The position numbers and the translations under genes are program-made. Of a stretch of DNA of 64,000 bases, positions 63,001-64,000 are shown piece after piece. The DNA is from Hofstenia miamia (Eukaryota; Xenacoelomorpha; Acoela), in contig SCFE01000001.1 of the NCBI GenBank assembly GCA_004352715.1, forward strand, positions 4,461,746 through 4,525,745, read 5' to 3'. Numbering within the stretch: the first letter of the stretch is position 1; each line of letters starts with the position of its first letter. The notes under the pieces were generated by a model. That model was not told the DNA's origin. It worked only from the letters and a program-made list of their open reading frames with translations, and ran no database searches.

Positions 63001-64000
63001 NNNNNNNNNNNNNNNNNNNNNNNNNNNNNNNNNNNNNNNNNNNNNNNNNNNNNNNNNNNNNNNNNNNNNNNNNNNNNNNNNNNNNNNNNNNNNNNNNNNN
63101 NNNNNNNNNNNNNNNNNNNNNNNNNNNNNNNNNNNNNNNNNNNNNNNNNNNNNNNNNNNNNNNNNNNNNNNNNNNNNNNNNNNNNNNNNNNNNNNNNNNN
63201 NNNNNNNNNNNNNNNNNNNNNNNNNNNNNNNNNNNNNNNNNNNNNNNNNNNNNNNNNNNNNNNNNNNNNNNNNNNNNNNNNNNNNNNNNNNNNNNNNNNN
63301 NNNNNNNNNNNNNNNNNNNNNNNNNNNNNNNNNNNNNNNNNNNNNNNNNNNNNNNNNNNNNNNNNNNNNNNNNNNNNNNNNNNNNNNNNNNNNNNNNNNN
63401 NNNNNNNNNNNNNNNNNNNNNNNNNNNNNNNNNNNNNNNNNNNNNNNNNNNNNNNNNNNNNNNNNNNNNNNNNNNNNNNNNNNNNNNNNNNNNNNNNNNN
63501 NNNNNNNNNNNNNNNNNNNNNNNNNNNNNNNNNNNNNNNNNNNNNNNNNNNNNNNNNNNNNNNNNNNNNNNNNNNNNNNNNNNNNNNNNNNNNNNNNNNN
63601 NNNNNNNNNNNNNNNNNNNNNNNNNNNNNNNNNNNNNNNNNNNNNNNNNNNNNNNNNNNNNNNNNNNNNNNNNNNNNNNNNNNNNNNNNNNNNNNNNNNN
63701 NNNNNNNNNNNNNNNNNNNNNNNNNNNNNNNNNNNNNNNNNNNNNNNNNNNNNNNNNNNNNNNNNNNNNNNNNNNNNNNNNNNNNNNNNNNNNNNNNNNN
63801 NNNNNNNNNNNNNNNNNNNNNNNNNNNNNNNNNNNNNNNNNNNNNNNNNNNNNNNNNNNNNNNNNNNNNNNNNNNNNNNNNNNNNNNNNNNNNNNNNNNN
63901 NNNNNNNNNNNNNNNNNNNNNNNNNNNNNNNNNNNNNNNNNNNNNNNNNNNNNNNNNNNNNNNNNNNNNNNNNNNNNNNNNNNNNNNNNNNNNNNNNNNN
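63001..64000. other. Assembly gap, at least 1,000 N
   Basis: Run of N to the window end. Confidence 0.99.

Overview
This is a eukaryotic, non-vertebrate animal-type scaffold. It is AT-rich and contains (TA)n microsatellites, N gaps, one spliced host gene, and many kinds of transposable element: mariner, Tc1, piggyBac-type MITE, foldback MITEs, a CR1-like LINE with an esterase ORF1, Penelope-like relics, a tyrosine-recombinase (Crypton-like) relic and Ty3/gypsy elements. I cannot name the species. There is no operon structure and nothing bacterial.

Layout. 1-5.3 kb: inverted Penelope-like relics carrying hammerhead-like motifs, a 63-bp minisatellite, a LINE fragment and a mariner fragment. 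5.3-8 kb: a broken tyrosine-recombinase gene with a C2H2-like finger, flanked by a short inverted motif. 9.05-10.37 kb: a nearly complete mariner with one frameshift. 12.1-25.8 kb: the one convincing host gene, a class I phosphatidylinositol transfer protein (PITP) on the minus strand. I could assemble it from 11 exons, all joining in frame. Four consecutive exons are only 15, 15, 18 and 9 nt. Its introns carry a piggyBac-type MITE, a Tc1 relic, a 670-bp perfect palindrome, a foldback MITE and a SINE-like island.

26.1-63 kb is a different compartment. CpG is almost absent; I found none between 26,136 and 31,775. The region consists of nested retroelements. A minus-strand gypsy element runs from a 5' LTR near 61.4 kb (gag 60.6-59.1, protease 58.9-58.3) and resumes with reverse transcriptase at 41.4 kb, then RNase H, integrase and a third ORF, to a 3' LTR at 29.3-29.9 kb. 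Its middle is split by a 17-kb block that holds a plus-strand gypsy relative (44.3-51.3 kb), a younger CpG-containing CR1-like LINE (52.5-57.1 kb) and a pair of 1.15-kb inverted arms. Solo LTRs with perfect 4-bp target duplications sit inside the third ORF. Single-N joints coincide with near-exact duplicated segments (0.3-2.1 kb), which points to assembly artefacts or unmerged haplotypes.

The gypsy, LINE, PLE, recombinase and Tc1 copies are all visibly broken by stops, frameshifts or gaps. The PITP gene is the only feature I would call a functional gene. Its microexon-encoded lysine-rich insert and the loss of the usual tryptophan pair are the most interesting protein-level observations.
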